Source: FW021-bin31 sp964647485
GTDB taxonomy: Bacteria; Bacteroidota; Bacteroidia; Chitinophagales; Chitinophagaceae
DNA: 64,000 bases
Direction of reading: 5' to 3'
NCBI GenBank assembly: GCA_964647485.1
Contig: CAZYHV010000007.1
Span: 62,001 to 126,000, forward strand
Shown here: in pieces, positions 54,385 through 61,420 of the stretch
How positions within the stretch are numbered: the stretch's first letter is position 1
How the letters are laid out: each line of letters begins with the position of its first letter
Position numbers and translations under genes: made by a program
The notes under the pieces: model-generated
The model's input: only the letters and a program-made list of their open reading frames with translations
Told to the model about the DNA's origin: nothing
Database searches by the model: none

Positions 54385-55665
54385 ATGAAGTTTACTTTAA
54401 TTATCGTTTTAAGCATCCTTTTTACTCTTGATAGCTACGGTCAATTTATATTATCAAAAGGACCGGGTTCAGAAGTGATTCGCGATTGCAATGTTATTTA
54501 TAACAAACCCCGGGGATGGAAGTTTCTAGATACTACTTTTAATGACCAACCCTTGGTTCATCATTTTCTTTATCAGGTTATAGCAAGATCTGGTATCTAC
54601 AATCCTAAAAAAAATATTTATATGATTTTGGGAGGACAACCTATAAGAAGTAGTCCCAGACATATATCCGATTCGTCAGCCAACAACCTTTATTTAACCC
54701 GAGCTTATACAACACCTGACCTTGTGCCATTGCAAGAAGATATAGTGTCTTCTGCGATGTTGAAGGAAGCCAATGTGGATAATGTGGTCTCTTATAAAGT
54801 AAAATTGGACACGCCATTTTTAGGGAAATATCATTATGCCAAACAATTTTTGCTTCACAAACAGGACGTAGCAAACGTTACATTAAATTTTATAGGCCTG
54901 AATAAAAGAAAAGAGAAAGAAATAGACACAGCCTTTAAAGAGATGTGGGGCATGATTCGGTTTCGACCGGATAGCGCTTACCATCCCATATATTTAAGAG
55001 GTGCATTGGTGGGTAAATTCAGGAATTTGCGACCACAGTTAAATACGAGAGATTCCTTGAAAAATGTCAAAAACAGAAAAAGGATGTATTTTGTAGGGGC
55101 TATGTTTAATGGAAAATCTGCATTGAAAGCTAAAAAAGTAAAGCAAGCCCGGAAAAATTTTTTAGTTGCTTCCCGCATATTACCCGATAACGCTTCTCCA
55201 ATAAAGAGCCTATTAAGGATGTATCTGGACCGGAACCAATTGGATTCGGCTTTGGTCTATTTGAAAAAGTTGCGGAAAGATTATCTTCTTCAAAATCCCA
55301 AATTATTGTCAGAAATCAAGTATGGGTGGGCGATATGGTATGAGAAAAAAGGAAGGTATGATTCGGCCATTGTAGTGAATAAGCAATTGTTGAAATTACG
55401 ACCACAGAATGCCGTAAATATCTATTTAGGAATAGCAGAAAATTACCGGAAAATGGGAAAGTATGAAACGGCTATCAAGAAATATGAAAAAGTACAGCAA
55501 TTAAATCAACAAGCCGGGCATCCGAACAACGACTATTGTACTTTTCAAATAGGATATTGTTACGAAAAGTTATCCGATAAAAAACAGGCTAAAAAATATT
55601 TTAAGAAAGCAGAAGAAAAAGGTTATAATCTGCCGGAAGACGTGAAGGAAGAGTATGGGTTGTAG
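54385..55665 (+). CDS. Exported TPR protein 4 of the array
   Basis: The start is ATG 54385 (MKFTLIIVLSILFTLDSYGQ); upstream frame belongs to effector 3 and would misplace the signal peptide. The 426-residue product has the common domain (RGWKFLDTTFNDQPL, LDTPFLGKYHYAKQFLLHKQD) and TPR half. DNA from 55218 to 55622 appears identical to 49235-49639 and to the matching part of TPR gene 3, while the first 830 bp diverge, so a 405-bp tract was converted or inherited recently. Confidence 0.75.
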   Translation: MKFTLIIVLSILFTLDSYGQFILSKGPGSEVIRDCNVIYNKPRGWKFLDTTFNDQPLVHHFLYQVIARSGIYNPKKNIYMILGGQPIRSSPRHISDSSANNLYLTRAYTTPDLVPLQEDIVSSAMLKEANVDNVVSYKVKLDTPFLGKYHYAKQFLLHKQDVANVTLNFIGLNKRKEKEIDTAFKEMWGMIRFRPDSAYHPIYLRGALVGKFRNLRPQLNTRDSLKNVKNRKRMYFVGAMFNGKSALKAKKVKQARKNFLVASRILPDNASPIKSLLRMYLDRNQLDSALVYLKKLRKDYLLQNPKLLSEIKYGWAIWYEKKGRYDSAIVVNKQLLKLRPQNAVNIYLGIAENYRKMGKYETAIKKYEKVQQLNQQAGHPNNDYCTFQIGYCYEKLSDKKQAKKYFKKAEEKGYNLPEDVKEEYGL

Positions 55666-55713
55666 CGGAAGAGAAGTCTTCCCGGCTTGAAAAGAATCAT
55701 CACAAAATATTAT

Positions 55714-55742
55714 AATTTTTTGATCACTAAAATTTTACACCT
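55714..55742 (+). promoter_or_regulatory. Conserved box before leader-effector 4
   Basis: AATTTTTTGATCACTAAAAT, then TTTACACCT and the ATG; a slightly diverged copy of the boxes at 49731, 51711 and 53719. Confidence 0.5.
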
Positions 55743-56507
55743 ATGAAGAAATTATCATTTTTAGAATTGGAAAAAGAAATGGCTAAACAGTGCCGAATTA
55801 TTACAGATCAAGAAGATTTAAAATCCATAGAGGGAGGAAGACAATCTGGTATGGATACGAATATGGGGTTTGTTACTGCCGTTCCCTTCGATTTTAAAGA
55901 TACTACAATAGTGAAAGAACAAGGGACAGACCATTCCTCAGAGAAAAGGCATGACAAAGGAGAGTTTGGATTAATTGACAATTCTTTTGATCAGAAATTA
56001 TTTAATGGAGAAATGGTGCAATCTTTTGATGCTCCCCCTTCTAAGACAATTATTCCTTCTACTACTTTGGATGAAGAAACTCTTTGGGCTCTTCAACATC
56101 CTAAGGCTGCTACAGATTTTTATCAAAATGCTGGAACGGCTTCATCTGTAGCGAGTGATATGCCTGGTGTTCATAATGGAATTGGAGATGCATATAGACA
56201 TGCATACTGGTCGGCGCTGAATAGTCAAGACGATGGAGCTGGCAAGGCTATCTCTTTTGGTCTTGCTCATGAAAGATCAACTCCTAATAACCCTTATAAT
56301 GAGAAACAGATGGATTTAAATAATAATGCATGGGGAGCTACATATGCTTCAAATCATCCTAACTTTACCTTTAACGATTTTACTTCGGCTATTAATGATG
56401 CGGTTGCTAATGGTTCAATTTCAATAATAGAGGGAGATGCAACGGAGGTTCATCCTGATCCACCGAGTTCTGGCTCAACAGGAGGTTATGATGGATATAT
56501 TGATTAA
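55743..56507 (+). CDS. Double-glycine-leader effector 4 with DUF6973-like domain
   Basis: The 254-residue protein shares the first 13 residues MKKLSFLELEKEM with effectors 1-3, then diverges and has Gly31-Gly32. The body differs: NGIGDAYRHAYWSALNSQ, AHERSTPNNP and QMDLNNNAWGA match my memory of DUF6973 ('N..gDAfRHAywnal...HE...MDl.NN..G'), a domain seen at the ends of polymorphic toxin proteins. The His/Asp/Glu set suggests a metal- or nucleophile-type enzyme. PSTT repeats occur mid-protein (KTIIPSTTLDEE). A lipoprotein gene follows 34 bp later. Confidence 0.65.
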   Translation: MKKLSFLELEKEMAKQCRIITDQEDLKSIEGGRQSGMDTNMGFVTAVPFDFKDTTIVKEQGTDHSSEKRHDKGEFGLIDNSFDQKLFNGEMVQSFDAPPSKTIIPSTTLDEETLWALQHPKAATDFYQNAGTASSVASDMPGVHNGIGDAYRHAYWSALNSQDDGAGKAISFGLAHERSTPNNPYNEKQMDLNNNAWGATYASNHPNFTFNDFTSAINDAVANGSISIIEGDATEVHPDPPSSGSTGGYDGYID

Positions 56508-56541
56508 TGTGTTATGTAATAGTTTATAAACAAAAATTTAT

Positions 56542-57039
56542 ATGAATAAGGCCCTATATAGTTTGATATTTATACAACTTATTTTGTCCTATGGATGTCA
56601 GAATAGTTTTGCGCAAAACAATGAATGCGTTAAAAGCTTTAGCGAGCATATTCATGATATTGATACTGGAGAAATAGTGAATTTTAAAAAGATAGATTGT
56701 TTTTCCTGGGATTCTCTACTCATCATTGCACCGGCTTTTGGAAAAGAGCGTGTTGAAGAGTATTCTGGAATAGAGTTACCTTCTGCGGTGAATTATTCTT
56801 GGATGGCAGATGGGGAAGGTAATCAATGGTTTATTTTGTTTATCCATAACAATGAAGTTGTTGACTATTTCTCTATTCAGAGGAACGATTTAGATTTTTC
56901 CTTATTGAGACGTATTGAGATTCAAACTCCTGAGGATTTTTTCTTTATAAAGAAAAGCAGAGCAAAGTTTTCTACGTATTCAAATGGGGAAGAGTTTGTC
57001 GGTTCCGGAGAAGAAGTAATTTGGGCAAAATTTGAATAA
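56542..57039 (+). CDS. Exported protein or lipoprotein after effector 4, possible immunity protein
   Basis: The 165 residues begin with an N-terminal signal (KALYSLIFIQLILSYGC), with Cys19 in a lipobox-like LSYGC. The rest shows VNFKKIDCFSWDSLLIIAP, GIELPSAVNYSWMADGEGNQ and WFILFIHNNEVVDYFSI. I know no family. Its position directly after the DUF6973-like effector, in place of a TPR gene, and its periplasmic location suit an immunity or partner protein. A truncated copy of its 5' end lies at 57136. Confidence 0.6.
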   Translation: MNKALYSLIFIQLILSYGCQNSFAQNNECVKSFSEHIHDIDTGEIVNFKKIDCFSWDSLLIIAPAFGKERVEEYSGIELPSAVNYSWMADGEGNQWFILFIHNNEVVDYFSIQRNDLDFSLLRRIEIQTPEDFFFIKKSRAKFSTYSNGEEFVGSGEEVIWAKFE

Positions 57040-57135
57040 ACGAAGGATTTAAAGTTCCCAATTAGGCACATATAGCTGCTGATAGCTCAAACTATTAGTA
57101 GCTATGTAAGTTAAAGAAAGTAATAAAACAAGCTA

Positions 57136-57210
57136 ATGATTAACAGGATTAAAGTTTTAATTGGTTTGATATGCATACAACTTATTTTGTTCCATGGATG
57201 GCTCTTATAG
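57136..57210 (+). pseudogene. Truncated copy of the lipoprotein 5' end
   Basis: A 24-codon frame, MINRIKVLIGLICIQLILFH then GWLL, is followed by a stop. Its DNA around CAACTTATTTTGT and TCCATGGATG resembles the 5' end of 56542 (CAACTTATTTTGTCCTATGG). It is a relic of a second lipoprotein gene. Confidence 0.5.
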
Positions 57211-57255
57211 GACATGTTTACATTACCAATAAAATAAAAATCTTATCTTTCGGAA

Positions 57256-57591
57256 ATGGGGCGCGTTTATTTGGACATACTCAAAGACATTATAAATAAT
57301 ACCTTGTCAGCAGATGGCGACCTGATTTTGCTCTTTGGTACCAGAGCAGCAGGAAAGGCGCACGACCGTTCCGATATTGATATCGGAATATGGGGAGATC
57401 GTCCACTTTCTTCGCTTGAAAGGTATGAATTAGAACGGAAGATAGAAAACAGTAGGATTCCCTTTTTAGTGGATATGGTTGATTTTAGTGAAACGCAGGG
57501 AGCCTTCAAAAAGGAAGCTTTGCGTGATATTGAAATTTGGAATGACAATGAAGAACTTGCTAAAAAATATTTAAAGACTGCAGAGGAGTAA
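57256..57591 (+). CDS. Minimal nucleotidyltransferase (MNT type)
   Basis: The 111-residue protein is a single MNT domain: LFGTRAAGKAHDRSDIDIGIW with the G-T...D40-x-D42 signature, followed by the third acidic strand LVDMVDFSE. Such proteins usually pair with a HEPN RNase; no HEPN gene adjoins it here, so it is either solitary or has lost its partner. It could adenylylate an RNase elsewhere in the genome. Confidence 0.85.
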   Translation: MGRVYLDILKDIINNTLSADGDLILLFGTRAAGKAHDRSDIDIGIWGDRPLSSLERYELERKIENSRIPFLVDMVDFSETQGAFKKEALRDIEIWNDNEELAKKYLKTAEE

Positions 57592-57619
57592 AAGCTATTA
57601 AAGTTCATCCTCCATTTAT

Positions 57620-57659
57620 AGAAAGACCAAGAATAGAAAAAATGGTTTTCGGTCTTTCT
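57620..57659 (+). terminator. Probable terminator after the MNT gene
   Basis: AGAAAGACC (57620-57628) pairs with GGTCTTTCT (57651-57659); a T/C-rich stretch follows. Confidence 0.5.
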
Positions 57660-57768
57660 TTCTGAAATTTCCTCCTGACGTTAGAAATACTTATCTTTGA
57701 GCATCAAAGATTTTTCCTCCTTTTTGAAAGAGGAATTCATTAAAATTACTTTGTAAAATTTATAGAAA

Positions 57769-59421
57769 ATGTTGCCTAAAATAAACCCAACAGAGACCAA
57801 AGCCTGGAAACAACTGAATGAACATGCCGACTGGATGAGCGGCGCGCATATACGGAAATTATTTGCGCAGGATGATACCCGTTTTGATAAATACAGCCTC
57901 AGGTTTGAGGATCTATTATTTGATTACTCCAAAAATATTATCACGGAGGAAACCATGGAGTTGCTACAAAACCTTGCTCAGGAATGTAAGGTGAAAGAAG
58001 CCATTGAAGCCATGTTTTCCGGAGAACATATTAATGGAACGGAAGATCGAGCTGTGTTACATACCGCATTAAGGAACGTTTCCGGGGAGCCGATGACTGA
58101 TGATGGAGAGGATGTGATGCCGAAGGTGAACGCGGTCTTGGAAAAGATGAAAAATTTTTCCGAAAAAATTCACAGCGGGAAATGGAAAGGTTTTTCCGGA
58201 AAGAAAATCAAATATATTATCAATATTGGAATTGGAGGTTCTGATCTGGGGCCGGTCATGGTGACAGAAGCCTTGAAACCCTATTGGAAGGAAGATATAC
58301 ACCCCTATTTTGTATCCAATGTAGATGGAACACATCTGGTGGAGACTTTAAAAAAGGTAAATCCGGAAGAGACTTTATTTTTAATTGCTTCTAAAACTTT
58401 CACTACACAGGAGACCATGACGAATGCGCATTCTGCACGAGCATGGTTACTTGAGAAAGGGGCAAAAGAAGAGGATGTGAAGAAACATTTTGTGGCGTTG
58501 AGTACCAATAAGGAAGAGGTAGAAAAGTTCGGCATTGATCCTGATAATATGTTTGAATTTTGGGACTGGGTCGGCGGTCGCTATTCCTTGTGGTCTGCCA
58601 TAGGACTGAGCATCGTGTTATCCATCGGGTATGATCATTTTCATCAGCTACTGTCCGGTGCTCATGCGGTAGATCAACACTTTCAGAATACGGAGTTTGA
58701 AAAAAATATCCCGGTGATTATGGCGCTTATTGGCATTTGGTATCGGAATTTCTTTGGATCTGAAACGGAGGCTATTCTTCCTTATGATCAGTATATGCAT
58801 CGTTTTGCCGCCTATTTTCAACAGGGAAATATGGAAAGTAACGGGAAACATGTAGATAGAAACGGAGAAAACGTTCATTATCAAACGGGGCCTATCGTCT
58901 GGGGAGAGCCGGGAACCAACGGCCAACATGCTTTTTATCAGTTGATTCATCAGGGGACGCCATTGATTCCCTGCGATTTTATTGCACCTGCCAAGAGTCA
59001 TAACCCGATAGGGGATCATCATCAAAAACTGGTCTCCAATTTCTTTGCACAAACGGAGGCGTTGATGAATGGAAAAACAGAACAGGAAGTACGAAGCGAA
59101 TTACAGGATAGTGGTTTGAATGAAGAAGAAATAGAGGATTTGCTTCCTTATAAAATGTTTACCGGCAATAAACCGACCAATTCTTTCCTTTTGAAAGAAA
59201 TAACGCCTTATACTTTAGGAAATCTGATTGCTTTGTATGAACATAAAATTTTTGTCCAGGGGGTTATTTGGAATATCTTTAGTTTTGACCAATGGGGCGT
59301 GGAGTTAGGAAAACAACTGGCCAAAAATATTTTACCGGAATTGGAAGATGATGAAACGGTTGATTCTCATGATGTTTCTACCAATGGATTGATTAATGCC
59401 TATAAAAAGATGAGAAAATAA
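57769..59421 (+). CDS. pgi: Glucose-6-phosphate isomerase
   Basis: This 550-residue protein matches the long form of PGI. It interconverts glucose-6-P and fructose-6-P. The SIS motifs are YIINIGIGGSDLGPVMVTEAL and LFLIASKTFTTQETMTNA, the signature GGRYSLWSAIGLSI is present, and YFQQGNMESNGK is typical. The C-terminal catalytic Lys region reads WGVELGKQLA. It stands alone before the ilv leader region. Confidence 0.96.
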   Translation: MLPKINPTETKAWKQLNEHADWMSGAHIRKLFAQDDTRFDKYSLRFEDLLFDYSKNIITEETMELLQNLAQECKVKEAIEAMFSGEHINGTEDRAVLHTALRNVSGEPMTDDGEDVMPKVNAVLEKMKNFSEKIHSGKWKGFSGKKIKYIINIGIGGSDLGPVMVTEALKPYWKEDIHPYFVSNVDGTHLVETLKKVNPEETLFLIASKTFTTQETMTNAHSARAWLLEKGAKEEDVKKHFVALSTNKEEVEKFGIDPDNMFEFWDWVGGRYSLWSAIGLSIVLSIGYDHFHQLLSGAHAVDQHFQNTEFEKNIPVIMALIGIWYRNFFGSETEAILPYDQYMHRFAAYFQQGNMESNGKHVDRNGENVHYQTGPIVWGEPGTNGQHAFYQLIHQGTPLIPCDFIAPAKSHNPIGDHHQKLVSNFFAQTEALMNGKTEQEVRSELQDSGLNEEEIEDLLPYKMFTGNKPTNSFLLKEITPYTLGNLIALYEHKIFVQGVIWNIFSFDQWGVELGKQLAKNILPELEDDETVDSHDVSTNGLINAYKKMRK

Positions 59422-59429
59422 AAATTCTT

Positions 59430-59461
59430 TTGTTTTTTATTTAAAATTAATCCTACCTTTG
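59430..59461 (+). promoter_or_regulatory. ilv operon promoter
   Basis: TTG at 59430-59432 and TACCTTTG at 59454-59461 are 21 bp apart, a full match to TTG-N19-21-TAnnTTTG. Transcription should start near 59467, just before the leader ORF. Confidence 0.75.
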
Positions 59462-59478
59462 TACTGCCTCAAACTTTA

Positions 59479-59601
59479 ATGAAAAACGAATCCATGCTAA
59501 AGCAGAATAAAAATCGGCTTTGGAAGAATGTTGTGAACGATATCTTTAATGATATGGTCTTGAAAATTATTCGTCCTGTCGCTGTCATTATTATTGCTTA
59601 A
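59479..59601 (+). CDS. ilv leader peptide (40 residues), attenuator
   Basis: From ATG 59479 the peptide runs MKNESMLKQNKNRLWKNVVN, then DIFNDMVLKIIRPVAVIIIA and a stop at 59599-59601. Five Ile and three Val codons lie in the last fourteen, as in classical ilv leaders where scarce charged tRNA stalls the ribosome. It starts about 12 nt after the predicted transcript start and is followed by an antiterminator strand and a terminator before ilvD. It is too short and atypical to be an ordinary enzyme gene. Confidence 0.7.
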   Translation: MKNESMLKQNKNRLWKNVVNDIFNDMVLKIIRPVAVIIIA

Positions 59602-59653
59602 GTGTGGAGGATTGTTAGAGAATAGAAAGAACTACGGTACAAATATATTCGAA

Positions 59654-59689
59654 TCGCCTTCCTCCCAAGCGGGGGTAAGGCGATTTTTT
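59654..59689 (+). terminator. ilv attenuator terminator
   Basis: TCGCCTT and CCTCCC (59654-59666) pair with GGGGG and AAGGCGA (59671-59683), followed by six T. GGAGGA at 59606-59611, right after the leader stop, can pair with TCCTCC inside the left arm and would break this hairpin. Confidence 0.75.
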
Positions 59690-59743
59690 GTTAATTGATA
59701 AATTAAAAAGTAGAATCACCACAGTGTGAACAAAAAAGAAAAA

Positions 59744-61420
59744 ATGGAATTAAATAAATATAGCAAACATCTTACTCAGGATTTGACACAGCCTGCTGCA
59801 CAAGCCCAATTACATGCTTTAGGGCTATCTGATGAAGACTTGAAAAAAGCGCAGGTAGGAGTTGTAAGTATGGGATTTGATGGCAATCCCTGTAATATGC
59901 ATTTGAATGATTTGGCTAAAGTGGTGAAGAAAGGTGTTTGGGATAATGACTTAGTAGGTTTAATCTTTAATACGATCGGAGTGAGTGATGGAATGAGCAA
60001 TGGAACTCCCGGAATGCGGTATTCTCTGGTCTCCAGAGATATAATTACCGATTCGATTGAAACGGTTTGCGGAGCTCAACATTATGATGGATTAATTGCG
60101 GTTCCGGGATGTGATAAAAATATGCCGGGTTCTGTAATGGCAATGGCAAGGTTAAACAGACCGGCATTGATGGTTTATGGTGGGACGATTGCTCCGGGTC
60201 ATTATAAAGGAAAAGATCTGAATATTATCTCTGCTTTTGAAGCTTTGGGGCAAAAGATTGCCGGAACCATCAGTGAAGAAGATTTCAAAGGAGTGGTACA
60301 TCATGCCTGCCCCGGACCGGGAGCATGTGGAGGAATGTACACAGCCAATTCTATGGCTTCGGCCATTGAAGCTTTGGGAATGTCTTTGCCATATAGTTCT
60401 TCTAATCCTGCCATTAGTGAAGAGAAGAAAAAGGAATGTTTGGCAGCCGGGAAAACCATAAGACAGTTATTAGAAAAAGATTTGAAACCTTTGGATATTA
60501 TGACCAAAAAGGCATTTGAAAATGCCATTACGCTGGTCATTACTTTGGGGGGGTCAACCAATGCCGTATTGCATTTGGTGGCGATGGCACGGACGGCCGG
60601 ATTAGATTTGACTCCGGACGATTTCCAACGGATCGGAAATAAAGTGCCGTTGTTGGCAGATATGAAACCCAGCGGACGTTATCTGATGGAAGATTTACAC
60701 CATATAGGAGGGATTCCGTCGGTGATGAAATTTTTATTGAAAGAAGATTTTCTGGATGGAAATTGCATGACTGTGACCGGAAAGACGATAGGAGAGAACG
60801 TAGAAGAAGCGAAGGACTTAGATTTTGAAAGTCAGAAGATTATCTTCCCTCTATCTAATCCGATTAAGAAGACCAGCCATCTGCAAATATTGAAAGGGAA
60901 TCTGGCCAGCGGAGGAAGTGTGGCCAAGATTACCGGAAAAGAGGGAGAGGCTTTCACGGGGCCGGCGCGTGTTTTTGAAGGAGAAGCACATTTGATTGAA
61001 GGCATTGAGAATAAAAAAGTAAAAGCCGGGGATGTGGTCGTCATTCGCGGAGTAGGTCCTAAAGGAGCACCGGGCATGCCGGAAATGTTGAAACCGACTT
61101 CTGCTATTTTTGGAGCCGGGCTGGGAAGTAGTGTGGCATTGATTACAGATGGTCGCTTCTCCGGAGGTACGCATGGTTTTGTCGTCGGGCATATTGTCCC
61201 GGAGGCTTATGAAGGAGGATTGATGGCATTGGTAGAAGATGAGGATATTATTGAAATAGATGCCGTCAATAGGACGATTAATCTGAAAGTAAGTGATGAA
61301 GAAATTGAGAAAAGAAGAAAAAAATGGAAACAACCTGAATTAAAGGTAAAGAAAGGAATATTATTTAAATACGCAAAATCTGTTCAAAATGCAACAAAAG
61401 GATGTGTTACTGACGAATAA
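59744..61420 (+). CDS. ilvD: Dihydroxy-acid dehydratase
   Basis: I use ATG 59744; GTG 59726 would add six residues. The roughly 558-residue enzyme dehydrates dihydroxy-isovalerate and -methylvalerate in Val/Ile synthesis. Iron-sulfur Cys sit in VPGCDKNMPGS and HACPGPGACGGMYTANSMASA. VGPKGAPGMPEM, TDGRFSGGTHGF and GHIVPEA complete the ILVD signature. The 3' end overlaps ilvB. Expression is likely under the upstream attenuator. Confidence 0.95.
   Translation: MELNKYSKHLTQDLTQPAAQAQLHALGLSDEDLKKAQVGVVSMGFDGNPCNMHLNDLAKVVKKGVWDNDLVGLIFNTIGVSDGMSNGTPGMRYSLVSRDIITDSIETVCGAQHYDGLIAVPGCDKNMPGSVMAMARLNRPALMVYGGTIAPGHYKGKDLNIISAFEALGQKIAGTISEEDFKGVVHHACPGPGACGGMYTANSMASAIEALGMSLPYSSSNPAISEEKKKECLAAGKTIRQLLEKDLKPLDIMTKKAFENAITLVITLGGSTNAVLHLVAMARTAGLDLTPDDFQRIGNKVPLLADMKPSGRYLMEDLHHIGGIPSVMKFLLKEDFLDGNCMTVTGKTIGENVEEAKDLDFESQKIIFPLSNPIKKTSHLQILKGNLASGGSVAKITGKEGEAFTGPARVFEGEAHLIEGIENKKVKAGDVVVIRGVGPKGAPGMPEMLKPTSAIFGAGLGSSVALITDGRFSGGTHGFVVGHIVPEAYEGGLMALVEDEDIIEIDAVNRTINLKVSDEEIEKRRKKWKQPELKVKKGILFKYAKSVQNATKGCVTDE

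Noticed and set aside
57267..57608. Minus-strand frame of 113 codons opposite the MNT gene
   Set aside because: Shadow of the nucleotidyltransferase, whose active-site motif is on the plus strand.
58648..59052. Minus-strand frame of 134 codons inside pgi
   Set aside because: Antisense shadow of a clear PGI gene.
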